From Calditrichia bacterium (GTDB lineage: Bacteria > Calditrichota > Calditrichia > RBG-13-44-9 > J075), in the NCBI GenBank assembly GCA_028284445.1, contig JANQRS010000008.1:1-64000 (forward strand): 64,000 bases of DNA, written 5' to 3'. The position numbers were made by a program, and so were the translations under genes. The notes beneath the pieces were generated by a model. That model was not told where the DNA came from, did not search any database, and was given only the letters and a program-made list of their open reading frames with translations. Positions 44,510-53,491 of the stretch are shown here, one piece after another (the stretch's first letter is position 1; the number at the start of each line of letters is the position of its first letter).

Positions 44510-44825
44510 GCATCCTTCGCGATTACGATCTTCCTTCTAAGGCCTTGAATTTAGTTGTTTTCCGGGCGGTCCGAAAGGGAAAAAATTGCAGTCTAAAAAA
44601 CAACCAATTTTTTACAGTTTTGTGATAGCGTTGTTATGTTTCAATCACAAGATTGTGGAGCACTTAAGGGGCATCGGTAGATTTGCAAAAGCATTCATAT
44701 TTTTATGGATCTTTGCTCGTTGTTGCTCATTTTAGTAGCAATAGCGATATTGTAAGTAGCATATGTCACCTGATTGCAAAAAGTTTTACTGATGAAGTGT
44801 GACAAGGGATGATTTTTCTTCGTAT
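44510..44825. other. Intergenic region between divergent genes
   Basis: This is the upstream half of the 391-base gap between the sigma-54 activator (minus) and the glycosyltransferase operon (plus). It is AT-rich. I saw no clear -24/-12 element. A 16-codon hydrophobic frame at 44705-44755 has no ribosome site and is not called. Confidence 0.5.
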
Positions 44826-44854
44826 TTGCGATTTATAGGCAGTACGGTTATAAT
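44826..44854 (+). promoter_or_regulatory. Sigma-70-type promoter for the glycosyltransferase operon
   Basis: TTGCGA (44826-44831), a spacer of exactly 17 bases and a perfect TATAAT (44849-44854), placed about 45 bases before the start codon at 44901. Direct repeats GCAGTAC flank the -10 box (44839 and 44876 regions) and might be a regulatory site. Confidence 0.6.
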
Positions 44855-44900
44855 CTGAACTTTCAGCAGTACCGCGTGTCATTAAAGAGGATGATGTACC

Positions 44901-46352
44901 TTGACAGATTTTTTAATCACGTTCTTTTATTGCTTTGCCCTCGGTATTCTTGGCCTATTTGGTATCCATAAGTATTACCTGCTCTATCGCTACCGGCAAT
45001 GCAAGAAGAACCCAGTACCGAAGCCGGCAGACCCTAAAGAGTGGCCATTGGTTACCGTGCAACTGCCGATCTTCAACGAGCGATATGTATTGAAACGCTT
45101 GTTAAAAGCTACCGTTTGTATCGACTATCCGCTAGACAAACTTCATATTCAACTTTTAGACGATTCCAATGACCGCACAGTGGAATTGGCCCGCCGGATG
45201 GTGAACGTCCTGCGGCAAAAAGGCTATAACATCGAGCACGTTCGCCGCCCGGATCGGGTGGGGTTTAAAGCCGGTGCCCTGGCCTATGGTTTGACAAAAT
45301 CCCGGGCAGATTACTTCGCCGTTTTCGACGCCGATTTTGTGCCGGCTCGCAACTTCCTGAAAGAAACCATGCCTTACTTGCTCGAGTCGGGTATTGGGAT
45401 GGTGCAAACCCGCTGGGGACACATCAATCGCAATTATTCCCTGCTGACGCGTTTACAAGGAATTTTCCTTGATGCTCACTTCCTGATCGAACACCTGTCG
45501 CGTAGTCGTTCCGGGAAGTTCTTTAATTTCAACGGAACAGCGGGCGTGTGGCGCCGGAAGGCGATTGAAGATGCCGGAGGCTGGCAGCACGATACATTGA
45601 CCGAAGATCTCGATCTCAGTTATCGCTCGCAATTGGCCGGCTGGAAGTTTCGTTTTCTGCCGAATATCGTTTCTCCGGCTGAACTCCCGGCTGAGATGAA
45701 CGGCTATAAAAGTCAGCAGCACCGCTGGGCAAAGGGCTCGGTTCAAACTGCCCTGAAGCTCGTGCCGACGATTTGGAAATCCAACCTGCCAACACACGTC
45801 AAGTTCGAGGCAATTGTTCACCTGTCGAATAATTTTGCTTATTTGCTGATGGCCGTTCCGGCTTTGCTCCTGGTGCCGATGGTGAAGGTGCACCTGGCGA
45901 TGGGAGAAGTGCCCTGGAAACTGGTGCTGGTTTATATCAGCGTCTTTTTCGCCGCCACGTTCTCCGTGTTGATTTATTATGCGGTAACCATCAAGGATTC
46001 GCTTGGCAAGCTCTGGCCGGAAATCACCCTGTTACCGATGCTGATGGCAATGGGAATTGGGCTGTCATTGAACAACGGCCGCGCTGCCCTGGAAGCACTT
46101 TTTGGGCACAAAACGGACTTTATTCGCACCCCGAAATTCCTCCTGGAAGGTCAAAAAGGCACCTGGAAGAAAAAGCTTTATCGCCCCGGGCGAAGTTACC
46201 AGGGAATTGTGGAGTTGCTGATAGCCAGTTACTTCACCTATGGCTGGGTCTATTTCATTACTCAGAACATTTATTATTCCGGGCCATTCTTTATGCTGTT
46301 CATGGTTGGCTTCTACTATATCGCCCTGACCTCCCTCTACGGTCAAAAGTAA
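44901..46352 (+). CDS. Processive family-2 glycosyltransferase (cellulose-synthase-like), membrane
   Basis: A 483-residue inner-membrane enzyme that transfers sugar from a nucleotide-sugar donor. One N-terminal helix, a GT-A catalytic domain with LLDDSND, DAD (VFDADFVPA), TED (TLTEDLDLS) and QxxRW (QQHRWAKG), then four or more C-terminal helices. The D, DxD, TED and QxxRW set is that of BcsA-like and glucomannan-synthase-like GT2 enzymes. The start must be TTG 44901 (AAAGAGG ten bases upstream); nearby ATGs at 44891 and 44894 are out of frame, and the latter opens a 25-codon overlapping frame. Its stop overlaps the next ATG. Product unknown. Confidence 0.92.
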   Translation: MTDFLITFFYCFALGILGLFGIHKYYLLYRYRQCKKNPVPKPADPKEWPLVTVQLPIFNERYVLKRLLKATVCIDYPLDKLHIQLLDDSNDRTVELARRMVNVLRQKGYNIEHVRRPDRVGFKAGALAYGLTKSRADYFAVFDADFVPARNFLKETMPYLLESGIGMVQTRWGHINRNYSLLTRLQGIFLDAHFLIEHLSRSRSGKFFNFNGTAGVWRRKAIEDAGGWQHDTLTEDLDLSYRSQLAGWKFRFLPNIVSPAELPAEMNGYKSQQHRWAKGSVQTALKLVPTIWKSNLPTHVKFEAIVHLSNNFAYLLMAVPALLLVPMVKVHLAMGEVPWKLVLVYISVFFAATFSVLIYYAVTIKDSLGKLWPEITLLPMLMAMGIGLSLNNGRAALEALFGHKTDFIRTPKFLLEGQKGTWKKKLYRPGRSYQGIVELLIASYFTYGWVYFITQNIYYSGPFFMLFMVGFYYIALTSLYGQK

Positions 46353-47881
46353 TGATGTGGCGGAAGCTGAAAAATCTCCCCAATGACCTCTTTGTTCAGT
46401 GGCCATTGGAGATAGACGGGTATCAGCCGCCGAATGTCAAACAACCTTTTTTGCCAATTCGCTGGTTCCTGGGCGGATTGGCAATTCTTGTTTTTACCGC
46501 TTTTCTTCTCGGCTATTCTTCAGAGTTTGTTGCCGGTGCACCGTTGCCATCGCTACCAATCGTCGAGGTGGTTGTTGTCTTGGGATTGGCCGGCCTTGCC
46601 TGGTTCTTTCTCAGCGAGTTAACGCTGCATGCGCGTCCGCATCGCCTGCAGTTGATCTGGGTATTGGCATTGGGACTGGCTTTGCGCGTGATGATGTTCC
46701 CATCCGAACCGATTCTGGAAGTCGATTTTAATCGATATCAATGGGATGGTGCAGTGACCGCCAGCGGTTTAAACCCATATCAATATTCGCCGCACGAATT
46801 AATGGCTGACAGTGCCGACATACCCGTCTTGCCCAAACGCTACCACGAATTATCAGAGCAAAGTGATGGCATTCTCGCAAAGATTAATCACGGACATTTG
46901 CGAACGATCTATCCGCCGGTAACCCAGGCTGCCTTTGCCATCGCACATTTCATTGAGCCCTTTAGCCTGACCGCCTGGCGTCTTGTTCTACTGCTCGTAG
47001 ATATTGCTAATCTGGTGTTGATACTGCTGCTTCTGCGTCACTTTGGGCTGTCGCCAATGTGGGTTGCGGTATATTGGCTGAATCCACTTTTGGTGAAGGA
47101 GGTGTTTAACTCCGGTCATATGGATGTGCTGCTATTTCCTTTCCTTCTGGCAGCGATATTTTATTCCGTTCATGAACGTCCCTACCGTTGCGCCACTGCA
47201 CTGGCGCTGGCAGCGGCTGTCAAGGTTTGGCCAATTATTCTGGCGCCGCTTTTCTTGCGATTTACCTGGAAAGAGCCTCGCCGTTTGATTGGCGCGGGCC
47301 TGTGGCTGGCCGGCCTGGTCGGTGCTTGCTTCTTGCCGATATTGCTGACCGGTCTGGGAGATCAATCCGGTTTTTCAGCCTATTCCCAGAAATGGCAGCT
47401 TAACGATTCTGCGTTTCGCCTGATTCTATGGACGTCCGAATGGGTCTTGCCATTTTTTGATATCCACCCGGGGCATGGCCAGGTCTGGGCGCGACGGATT
47501 TCAACGGCGATAATATTGATCGTCAGCGCTTACTTCACCTTACGGCCGCAAAGAGCGGAGCGTTCGATAATCGAAAGCGCGCTTTTTATTGTCGCCACGA
47601 TCTTTTTGTTCAGCCCAACCCAATTCCCCTGGTATTCACTTTGGATGCTGCCATTCCTGGTGTTTGTCCCGCGGCGTTCGCTGTTGCTATTCTCGGTGCT
47701 CTTGCCAATTTACTATTTGCGGTATTATTTTGAAGGACGCGGCGACGTGGCTTTTTTCGACAACGTGCTGGTCTGGCTGCAATTTCTGCCGGTGTGGTGG
47801 GTTATTTTCCTCGAATGGCGATATGTGCGTCGCTTTAACCATCTAGTCACAGAAGGCGTTTCTGCTTATCATGAAAAATAA
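46352..47881 (+). CDS. GT-C-type integral membrane glycosyltransferase (DUF2029/GT87-like)
   Basis: A 509-residue polytopic protein with about 11-12 hydrophobic helices. The motif DFNRYQWDGAVTASGLNPYQ is the hallmark of GT-C enzymes that use polyprenyl-phosphate sugars (Asp/Arg next to a WDG and NPY). The catalytic Asp would be in EVDFNRY. TAATG overlap with the GT2 gene and an 11-base overlap with the following DPM1-like gene show an operon. Together they suggest synthesis of a lipid-linked sugar and its transfer outside the membrane. Confidence 0.85.
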   Translation: MMWRKLKNLPNDLFVQWPLEIDGYQPPNVKQPFLPIRWFLGGLAILVFTAFLLGYSSEFVAGAPLPSLPIVEVVVVLGLAGLAWFFLSELTLHARPHRLQLIWVLALGLALRVMMFPSEPILEVDFNRYQWDGAVTASGLNPYQYSPHELMADSADIPVLPKRYHELSEQSDGILAKINHGHLRTIYPPVTQAAFAIAHFIEPFSLTAWRLVLLLVDIANLVLILLLLRHFGLSPMWVAVYWLNPLLVKEVFNSGHMDVLLFPFLLAAIFYSVHERPYRCATALALAAAVKVWPIILAPLFLRFTWKEPRRLIGAGLWLAGLVGACFLPILLTGLGDQSGFSAYSQKWQLNDSAFRLILWTSEWVLPFFDIHPGHGQVWARRISTAIILIVSAYFTLRPQRAERSIIESALFIVATIFLFSPTQFPWYSLWMLPFLVFVPRRSLLLFSVLLPIYYLRYYFEGRGDVAFFDNVLVWLQFLPVWWVIFLEWRYVRRFNHLVTEGVSAYHEK

Positions 47882-48602
47882 TCATAGTGCTGCTGTTATT
47901 ATTCCTACCTTGAACGAAGAGCAATCTATCGGAAAGGTCATTAGCGATATTCCGGACTGGGTAGATGATATCATCGTTGTCGATAATGGTTCAACTGATC
48001 GCACCGTCGAGGTTGCCACTGCTCACGGTGCTCGCGTCGTTCCACAACCGGAACGCGGCTATGGCGCCGCATGCCTGGCCGGAATTGATGCTTTGCAGCA
48101 ACCGGATATTGTGGTGTTCCTCGATGGTGATTACAGCGATTATCCGGAAGAAATGGACATGCTGGTGGATCCGATCATTGCTGGTGAAGCTGATATGGTC
48201 ATCGGGTCACGCGTGGCCGGGAAATCGGAGAAGGGGGCATTAACGCCACAGGCGATTTTTGGCAACTGGCTGTCCTGCAAATTGATGCATCTGTTTTGGG
48301 GCGTCAGCTATACCGACCTTGGACCGTTTCGGGCTATTCGCCGTTCCGCCCTGGAATTCCTGGACATGCAAGACCGCAATTTTGGCTGGACCATTGAAAT
48401 GCAGATTAAAGCGGCTCAGCGTGGGCTTCGCGAGAAAGAACTGCCGGTGCGTTACCGCAAGCGTATTGGCAAATCCAAAATTTCCGGTACTGTAAAAGGT
48501 GTCATCATGGCTGGAACCATTATCCTGCGGACTATTTTTGTATCCGCATTCGACTGGTACTTTCGCCGAGGAAAGACGGAGCGGAAGCAGTATGTTGTTT
48601 GA
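47871..48602 (+). CDS. GT2 glycosyltransferase, dolichol/polyprenyl-phosphate mannose synthase-like
   Basis: A 243-residue enzyme: VIIPTLNEEQSIGKVI, DDIIVVDNGSTDRT, DGDYSDYP (metal-binding DxD), then GWTIEMQIKAAQRG and VRYRKRIGKSKISGT. These are characteristic of the DPM1-type family that loads a sugar on polyprenyl phosphate. A C-terminal hydrophobic segment (VIMAGTIILRTIFVSAF) may anchor it. It overlaps the GT-C gene by 11 bases and so probably supplies that enzyme's lipid-linked donor. The sugar identity is not readable. Confidence 0.88.
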   Translation: MKNNHSAAVIIPTLNEEQSIGKVISDIPDWVDDIIVVDNGSTDRTVEVATAHGARVVPQPERGYGAACLAGIDALQQPDIVVFLDGDYSDYPEEMDMLVDPIIAGEADMVIGSRVAGKSEKGALTPQAIFGNWLSCKLMHLFWGVSYTDLGPFRAIRRSALEFLDMQDRNFGWTIEMQIKAAQRGLREKELPVRYRKRIGKSKISGTVKGVIMAGTIILRTIFVSAFDWYFRRGKTERKQYVV

Positions 48603-48630
48603 AATCTGGAAATCTGTAAATGCTGACCGT

Positions 48631-48678
48631 TCACATCCCCCTACGTCCCCCTTCGAAGCGGGATTCAGGGGGATGTGA
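48631..48678. repeat. CCCCCTTCGAAGGGGG-type palindromic repeat, copy 1 (family i)
   Basis: Outer arms TCACATCCCCCT / AGGGGGATGTGA and an inner near-palindrome CCCCCTTCGAAGCGGG. It is the same element as at 56755-56809 and 60932-60987. Located in the 172-base gap between the glycosyltransferase operon and the transporter gene, it probably acts as a terminator-like hairpin. Confidence 0.88.
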
Positions 48679-48774
48679 ATGAACAACGAACAACTGCTTT
48701 ACCATTTCACCACTGAACGAATCAACTATTTCACTAATTGACTACTCAACCAGTCAACCAAGTCCCAGGTAAAC

Positions 48775-50241
48775 GTGCCCCGACAAACCATATACATTAT
48801 CCTCGGACCATTAGCGTTTCTGCTGCTGCAATTCTTGCCGCTTCCGCAGGGCATGAATCATGCCTCGTTGATGGTATTTGCATGCACGGTCTGGATTGTC
48901 ATTTGGTGGCTGACAGAAGCAGTGCCGATTGGGATAACCTCGCTTTTGCCCCTCGTACTTTTTCCCCTTAGCGGTGCTGCGAATATGGCGGCTGTAACCG
49001 GTGCATATTCGCGCCCGATCATTTTCCTGTTTCTGGGCGGCTTCATTTTAGCCCTGGCAATGGAGCGCTGGAATTTGCATCGTCGTATTGCCCTGGAAAT
49101 TGTCGCCCGGATCGGCACAAAGATGCCGCAAATTATTCTCGGATTTGTTGTTGCCACCGGCTTCCTGTCGATGTGGATTTCCAATACCGCCACGACGGTA
49201 ATGATGTTGCCAATTGGTTTATCGATCATCAGTCATTTTCGCGAGCTTGCTGAAGAAGGGGCGTTGGATAAGGCGCTGGCCGAGAAATTTGGGCGCTCTT
49301 TGCTGCTGAGCATCCCGTATTCGGCATCTATTGGCGGTATCGCCACCCTTGTTGGTACCCCCACCAACTTGATTTTTGCAGAGAGTGTCAAGGAATTTTA
49401 CAATGTCGAGATCCCGTTTGACCAATGGTTCATGGTTGGCCTGCCGGTGGCAACGGTGCTGCTTGCCGCATGCTGGTGGCACTTAAGCCGTTCATTTCGC
49501 AAAACGGATACTACTATCCAGGGAGATGCCAGGCAGCAAATTCGGCGGCTGCTTAATCAGCTTGGAAATATGAAGCCGGAAGAAAAACGGGTCTTGCTGA
49601 TTTTTAGCCTGGTTGCCGTTGCCTGGATTGCCCGTCGCTACCTGATCAATCCTTTTTGGCCAGCGGTCAACGATACAAATATCGCCCTTATTGGTGCATG
49701 CAGCTTGTTCGTCATCCCGGCTTCCGGTGCTGGCCAAACACGGCTGATGGATTGGAAAACAGCGCGCAAGCTACCGTGGGAAGTGTTGTTTCTCTTCGGC
49801 GGTGCTTTCGCAGTCGCAGCCGGTTTCGAAGAAAGCGGCTTGACCAATTGGATTGGTAGCCAGTTGAGCGGCCTGCAAGGCATCCCTGCCTGGTTGTTGT
49901 TACTTACCCTGATTGCCATGGTTAATTTCCTGACTGAGCTCACAATGAATATCGCTACCTGCACGCTGTTGATGCCGGTTATGGTTGCACTGTCGCCGAT
50001 TATCAATATGCATCCCTATGTTTTGATGGCGGCAACTTGTGCATCGGCCTCCTGTGCATTTATGCTGCCGGTAGCAACCGCTCCGAACGCGGTGGTTTTT
50101 GGATCCGGCATGTTAAAGGTCAGCGACATGGTGCGTGCCGGCTTTCTGCTGAATGTTGTCTCGATCGTGACGGTGTTTCTCGTCAGCTACTTCCTTTTGC
50201 CTTATGCATGGGGCCTTGGGCTACACAGCACGCTTCCATAG
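48775..50241 (+). CDS. DASS/SLC13-family sodium:anion symporter
   Basis: A 488-residue polytopic inner-membrane transporter for di/tricarboxylates, sulfate or phosphate. Family signatures are seen: the SNT motif ISNTATTVMMLP, GGIATLVGTPTNLI, a second-half TELTMNIATCTLLMPV and the signature FMLPVATAPNAVVFGSG. The start is GTG 48775 with AGGT just upstream; the protein begins directly before the first helix. The substrate cannot be assigned. It stands alone, 172 bases after the glycosyltransferases. Confidence 0.9.
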   Translation: MPRQTIYIILGPLAFLLLQFLPLPQGMNHASLMVFACTVWIVIWWLTEAVPIGITSLLPLVLFPLSGAANMAAVTGAYSRPIIFLFLGGFILALAMERWNLHRRIALEIVARIGTKMPQIILGFVVATGFLSMWISNTATTVMMLPIGLSIISHFRELAEEGALDKALAEKFGRSLLLSIPYSASIGGIATLVGTPTNLIFAESVKEFYNVEIPFDQWFMVGLPVATVLLAACWWHLSRSFRKTDTTIQGDARQQIRRLLNQLGNMKPEEKRVLLIFSLVAVAWIARRYLINPFWPAVNDTNIALIGACSLFVIPASGAGQTRLMDWKTARKLPWEVLFLFGGAFAVAAGFEESGLTNWIGSQLSGLQGIPAWLLLLTLIAMVNFLTELTMNIATCTLLMPVMVALSPIINMHPYVLMAATCASASCAFMLPVATAPNAVVFGSGMLKVSDMVRAGFLLNVVSIVTVFLVSYFLLPYAWGLGLHSTLP

Positions 50242-50465
50242 GCTCACTACGTTCGCGTAAGGGCCTTCGGCCCGTTAGGCTCGCAAGCTCGCCGTCATCA
50301 GTTTTTTGCGGGAGCGCAGCGACCTGACGATGCGAAGCCTCTGACGCTGGCGTAGCCAGCTGACAGCGCAAAGCGCCTCTCGTGAGCAACCTTACATTTT
50401 TTGATATGAACTTTCGATAGAATACATTGTTCAAGAAATCAAAATCGAGAGTGGAAGTCGGATAA
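50242..50465. other. Intergenic region dense in short inverted repeats
   Basis: Within about 150 bases there are GGGCCTTCGGCCC, GCTCGCAAGCTCGC, GCTGGCGTAGCCAGC, GCGCAAAGCGC and CTCGTGAG. The first hairpins could end the transporter transcript, and a T6 run lies a little further on. The dense GC-rich mini-palindromes differ from the surrounding AT-rich gaps. Confidence 0.6.
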
Positions 50466-51248
50466 ATGCAAAGCAGGCAGTCACATAGAGCGCTGGTTCT
50501 CTTTACCAGCCATCCGGGAAAAGAGGTGCAGCGCAAGAACGTCGCCGGTAATTTGTCTGATGCCATGCGTCTTTACCGCACTTTCCTGCAACATATTCTC
50601 ACCAATGTTTACCATGCCCAGCAGACCTGTGATTTTGATGTGATCATCGCTTCCGATGCCCATGACTATACCAACCTCATCGATGTGCATCAGGGACTTG
50701 CGCAAAATGGCGGCTTCCGCTTCCTTGTACATAAGGGACGCTACTTTGGTGAAAAGTTTCATTCCGTTCTGGACCGGGTTTTTGAAGGTGGCTATCAGGA
50801 AGCGATTGTCATTGGGAATGATTGTCTCGATTTGAGTGCATCGGGGCTGAAAACTGCCTTTCAAGAACTTGAAAAACGCGAACTGGTCATCGGGCCATCG
50901 GTAGATGGGGGCTTTTACCTACTTGGCTTGAAAGCCAATGCCAGTGGGATTCTTGATGGTGTTCCATGGTGCTGTAACACCGTCTTCGAGACGATATGCA
51001 GCAACGCTACTGCTCGTCAGTATCGGATTGGCCTCCTCACGCTGCTGGGCGATATCGATTCTTACAATGATTTTCGACTTTGGTTGCAGAAAAATATCCG
51101 TTCCGGTCGCCAATTGCCTTGGCTGCTGGTCGGCTTCTTAAAAGAACAAATTATACCACATACATTTTATCCCCCAATAAGTCTCGGCGTAGAAAGTGCC
51201 AGGGAAGTCTGGCAACTGCCTCCGCCTGCTCGTTGTTTTGCATCCTGA
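50466..51248 (+). CDS. DUF2064 nucleotide-transferase-like protein (TIGR04282 type)
   Basis: A 260-residue protein of the family called radical SAM/selenodomain-associated transferase 1. The defining segment is VIGNDCLDLSASGLKTAF followed by VIGPSVDGGFYLLGLK (consensus GsDxPxL and GPxxDGGYyLiGL), a GT-A-like nucleotide-sugar site. An N-terminal extension precedes the usual KxP start of the family, and the C-terminal 60 residues are not conserved. The ribosome site is weak. It lies 163 bases before the radical SAM gene, and that association is known for the family. Its reaction is unproven. Confidence 0.82.
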   Translation: MQSRQSHRALVLFTSHPGKEVQRKNVAGNLSDAMRLYRTFLQHILTNVYHAQQTCDFDVIIASDAHDYTNLIDVHQGLAQNGGFRFLVHKGRYFGEKFHSVLDRVFEGGYQEAIVIGNDCLDLSASGLKTAFQELEKRELVIGPSVDGGFYLLGLKANASGILDGVPWCCNTVFETICSNATARQYRIGLLTLLGDIDSYNDFRLWLQKNIRSGRQLPWLLVGFLKEQIIPHTFYPPISLGVESAREVWQLPPPARCFAS

Positions 51249-51411
51249 AAACATCATTGCTGATGAAAAAGCCTGTATCCGGTATTGCCCTTGCGCGTCA
51301 AAGGAGGGCAAAGTTTGCTGAATGGGCTTTTTTTCGCAGCTTTGTTATAGGGATGCCATCCCGGCTAACGGGATATGCAGTCCCCGACTAAACAAAAACA
51401 ACGAGATAACT

Positions 51412-52332
51412 ATGCAAACAACACCATTGGATATCGCAGCACCGGTAACTGAATATCCGGAGCTGCACCTGGATGCGCTCGATAACCTCTGGTTTCAGGT
51501 GAGTGGAACCCTTTGCAATATCGCCTGCGACCACTGCTTTATCAGCTGCAGTCCACGAAATCATTCTTTTGAGTTCATGACCCTGGATCAGGTTGAAGCA
51601 TACCTGCAGGAATCGGTCGATCTTGGCGTCAAAGAATATTATTTCACCGGTGGCGAACCCTTCATGAATCGCCAGATCCTCGAGATCCTGGAACGCACCC
51701 TGGAATTCGGTCCGGCAACCGTGCTTACGAACGGCATGTTGGTCAAGGAAAAAACCGCAAAGCGCCTCGAGGAAATTGAGGCAGCCTCTCCGTATTCACT
51801 GGAGATCCGCGTCAGTATGGATGGCTATACTGAGGAAATGAATGACGCTATTCGCGGTAAGGGCGTTTTCAAAAAGGCCATGGCTGGAACGAAGCTGCTC
51901 TACGAACATGGTTTCCTGCCAATTATTACGGTGACAAAGACCTGGGAAGATCATAAAGATGAGGAAGTAATGAACGGATTTACCCGGGTATTAAAAGAAC
52001 ATGGTTATGGGCGTCCGCGCCTGAAAATCCTGCCCTCACTAAAGCTCGGTAAAGAAATTGCCAGAACCCGTGGCTATCACAAATACGAAATGGTCACCCA
52101 TGAAATGCTGGCAGAGTTTGATTATAGCCAGTTTATCTGTTCAAATAGCCGCGTCGCCACCAATCGCGGTGTGGTTGTTTGCCCGATTTTGCTGGAGGCG
52201 GAAAGCGCCTACATGGGTGAAACCCTGAAGGAAGCCACCAAAAGCTATGAGCTGCAGGAGCAAGCCTGCTATACATGCTATCTCTACGGATCGATTTGTT
52301 CGAATTTTTCTTCCGGAGGGACTGATGCCTGA
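51412..52332 (+). CDS. Radical SAM enzyme with C-terminal auxiliary cysteines
   Basis: A 306-residue iron-sulfur enzyme. The SAM cluster motif is C-N-I-A-C-D-H-C (CxxxCxxC), followed by YYFTGGEPFMN (GGE motif) and EIRVSMDG. The C-terminal part has further cysteines (FICSNS, VVVCPILL, and CYTCYLYGSIC) that could hold a SPASM- or twitch-like auxiliary cluster. ATG 51412 was chosen; no strong ribosome site is seen and an in-frame ATG lies upstream at 51322. Its stop lies inside the next gene (8-base overlap), so it is translated together with the phosphoesterase-like protein. Substrate unknown. Confidence 0.9.
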   Translation: MQTTPLDIAAPVTEYPELHLDALDNLWFQVSGTLCNIACDHCFISCSPRNHSFEFMTLDQVEAYLQESVDLGVKEYYFTGGEPFMNRQILEILERTLEFGPATVLTNGMLVKEKTAKRLEEIEAASPYSLEIRVSMDGYTEEMNDAIRGKGVFKKAMAGTKLLYEHGFLPIITVTKTWEDHKDEEVMNGFTRVLKEHGYGRPRLKILPSLKLGKEIARTRGYHKYEMVTHEMLAEFDYSQFICSNSRVATNRGVVVCPILLEAESAYMGETLKEATKSYELQEQACYTCYLYGSICSNFSSGGTDA

Positions 52333-53107
52333 TCGTGTTGCCTTAATTGGCGGGGTTTACAGCAACTACCTGGCGCTGCAGGCTGCGATTGATGATGCCC
52401 AGCGCCGCGGCGTCGACGCTATTTATTGTCTCGGCGACCTTGGCGCCTTCGGTCCGCATCCGGATCGGGTGTTTCCTATTCTGCAGGAAAATAATGTGCA
52501 GGTGGTGCAGGGGAATTACGATAATTCAATTGGTAATGATCTTCAGGATTGTCAATGCGGTTACACCGATCCCCGCGACAACTATTTTGCAAAACTCAGC
52601 TACGATTATACCTATGCAAATACGCACGCGGACAATAAGCGCTGGATGAGGGATCTACCGTCCGAAATTCGTTTTGAGCTCGGTGGATATCGCGTGTTGC
52701 TTTGTCACGGATCTCCCCGCAAGATGAATGAATTCCTCTGGCAATCAACCACGCCGCTGCATTTCCTGGACAAACTTGCTCGCGATCATGAGGCCGATAT
52801 CATTTGCGCCACACATACCGGCATTCACTGGCAAAAATCGCTACCGAACGATAAATACTTTGCAAATGTTGGGGTTATCGGGCGTCCGGAGAATGATGGC
52901 CAAACGCATGTTGGGTATATGATCCTGGAAGTGAATGGGAAGCCGTCGTTTGAATATGTGCCGCTGGAATATGATTATCAGCGTCTGGCAAAAGAGATGC
53001 GCGAAGAGAAGCTGCCGGAAGAATTTGTTGAGACGATTCTAACTGGCTGGTGGACGACGTGCCTGGAGATTTTGCCTGCGAAAGAGCGGAAGTGCGGACA
53101 GTACTAA
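52325..53107 (+). CDS. Metallophosphoesterase-like protein with degenerate first metal motif
   Basis: A 260-residue protein of the calcineurin-like (YfcE/MJ0936-type) fold. GDLGAFGPHPDRV, VVQGNYDN (GNxD), LLCHGSP and ATHTGIHW match the later family motifs. The first motif, normally D-x-H-G-N, reads GVYSN, so the initiating Asp and His metal ligands are missing. ATG 52325 follows a strong GGAGGG and overlaps the end of the radical SAM gene by eight bases. The pair is therefore obligately co-expressed. It may be a binding partner or use an altered metal site. Confidence 0.85.
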   Translation: MPDRVALIGGVYSNYLALQAAIDDAQRRGVDAIYCLGDLGAFGPHPDRVFPILQENNVQVVQGNYDNSIGNDLQDCQCGYTDPRDNYFAKLSYDYTYANTHADNKRWMRDLPSEIRFELGGYRVLLCHGSPRKMNEFLWQSTTPLHFLDKLARDHEADIICATHTGIHWQKSLPNDKYFANVGVIGRPENDGQTHVGYMILEVNGKPSFEYVPLEYDYQRLAKEMREEKLPEEFVETILTGWWTTCLEILPAKERKCGQY

Positions 53108-53491
53108 AAAATAATCCTGGTGCCTAGTTGAACACTAAGCACCAGGATCGATCAGAAGGTCAGAAGAGCAGCGTTGCCTCGCTACTGTCCCGAGATATTA
53201 CAAATCTGTTGCCAAAAAATTACATCTTGAGCTAATTTCAGGTAAAACAATTGTTTGCTTTTATACACTGGGTTTTATGAAGGTCGTTTCTCTGGTGGAA
53301 CTTTTTGGAATTCTCTATTCATTTCAGGGGTTTAAAGTATTGAAAAGCTGTAGTTTATGATTTGTGCGGGCTGTTCAGCCCCCATACATTTTGTTCCACC
53401 CCTTTGCGTTCCTCAACTCTCTATTCAACTGGCATTCCTATTCCGCATTCGATATATTGTGGGCTGAAAACTCAATCCTGGCAGGTATTCT
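53108..53491. other. 384-base intergenic region with a hairpin
   Basis: A perfect 10-bp inverted repeat ATCCTGGTGC (53114-53123) / GCACCAGGAT (53139-53148) lies seven bases past the phosphoesterase stop. It is flanked by an A-rich run on its left, so a T-rich tail exists only on the minus strand. It may still end the plus transcript. The remaining sequence is AT-rich. I see no gene and no confident promoter. Confidence 0.6.

Noticed and set aside
44660..44690. Sigma-54 (-24/-12) promoter GGGGCATC...TTTGC
   Set aside because: The GG to GC distance is 13 bases instead of 10.
44705..44755. 16-codon hydrophobic peptide MDLCSLLLILVAIAIL
   Set aside because: No ribosome site, very short, in an AT-rich gap; probably chance.
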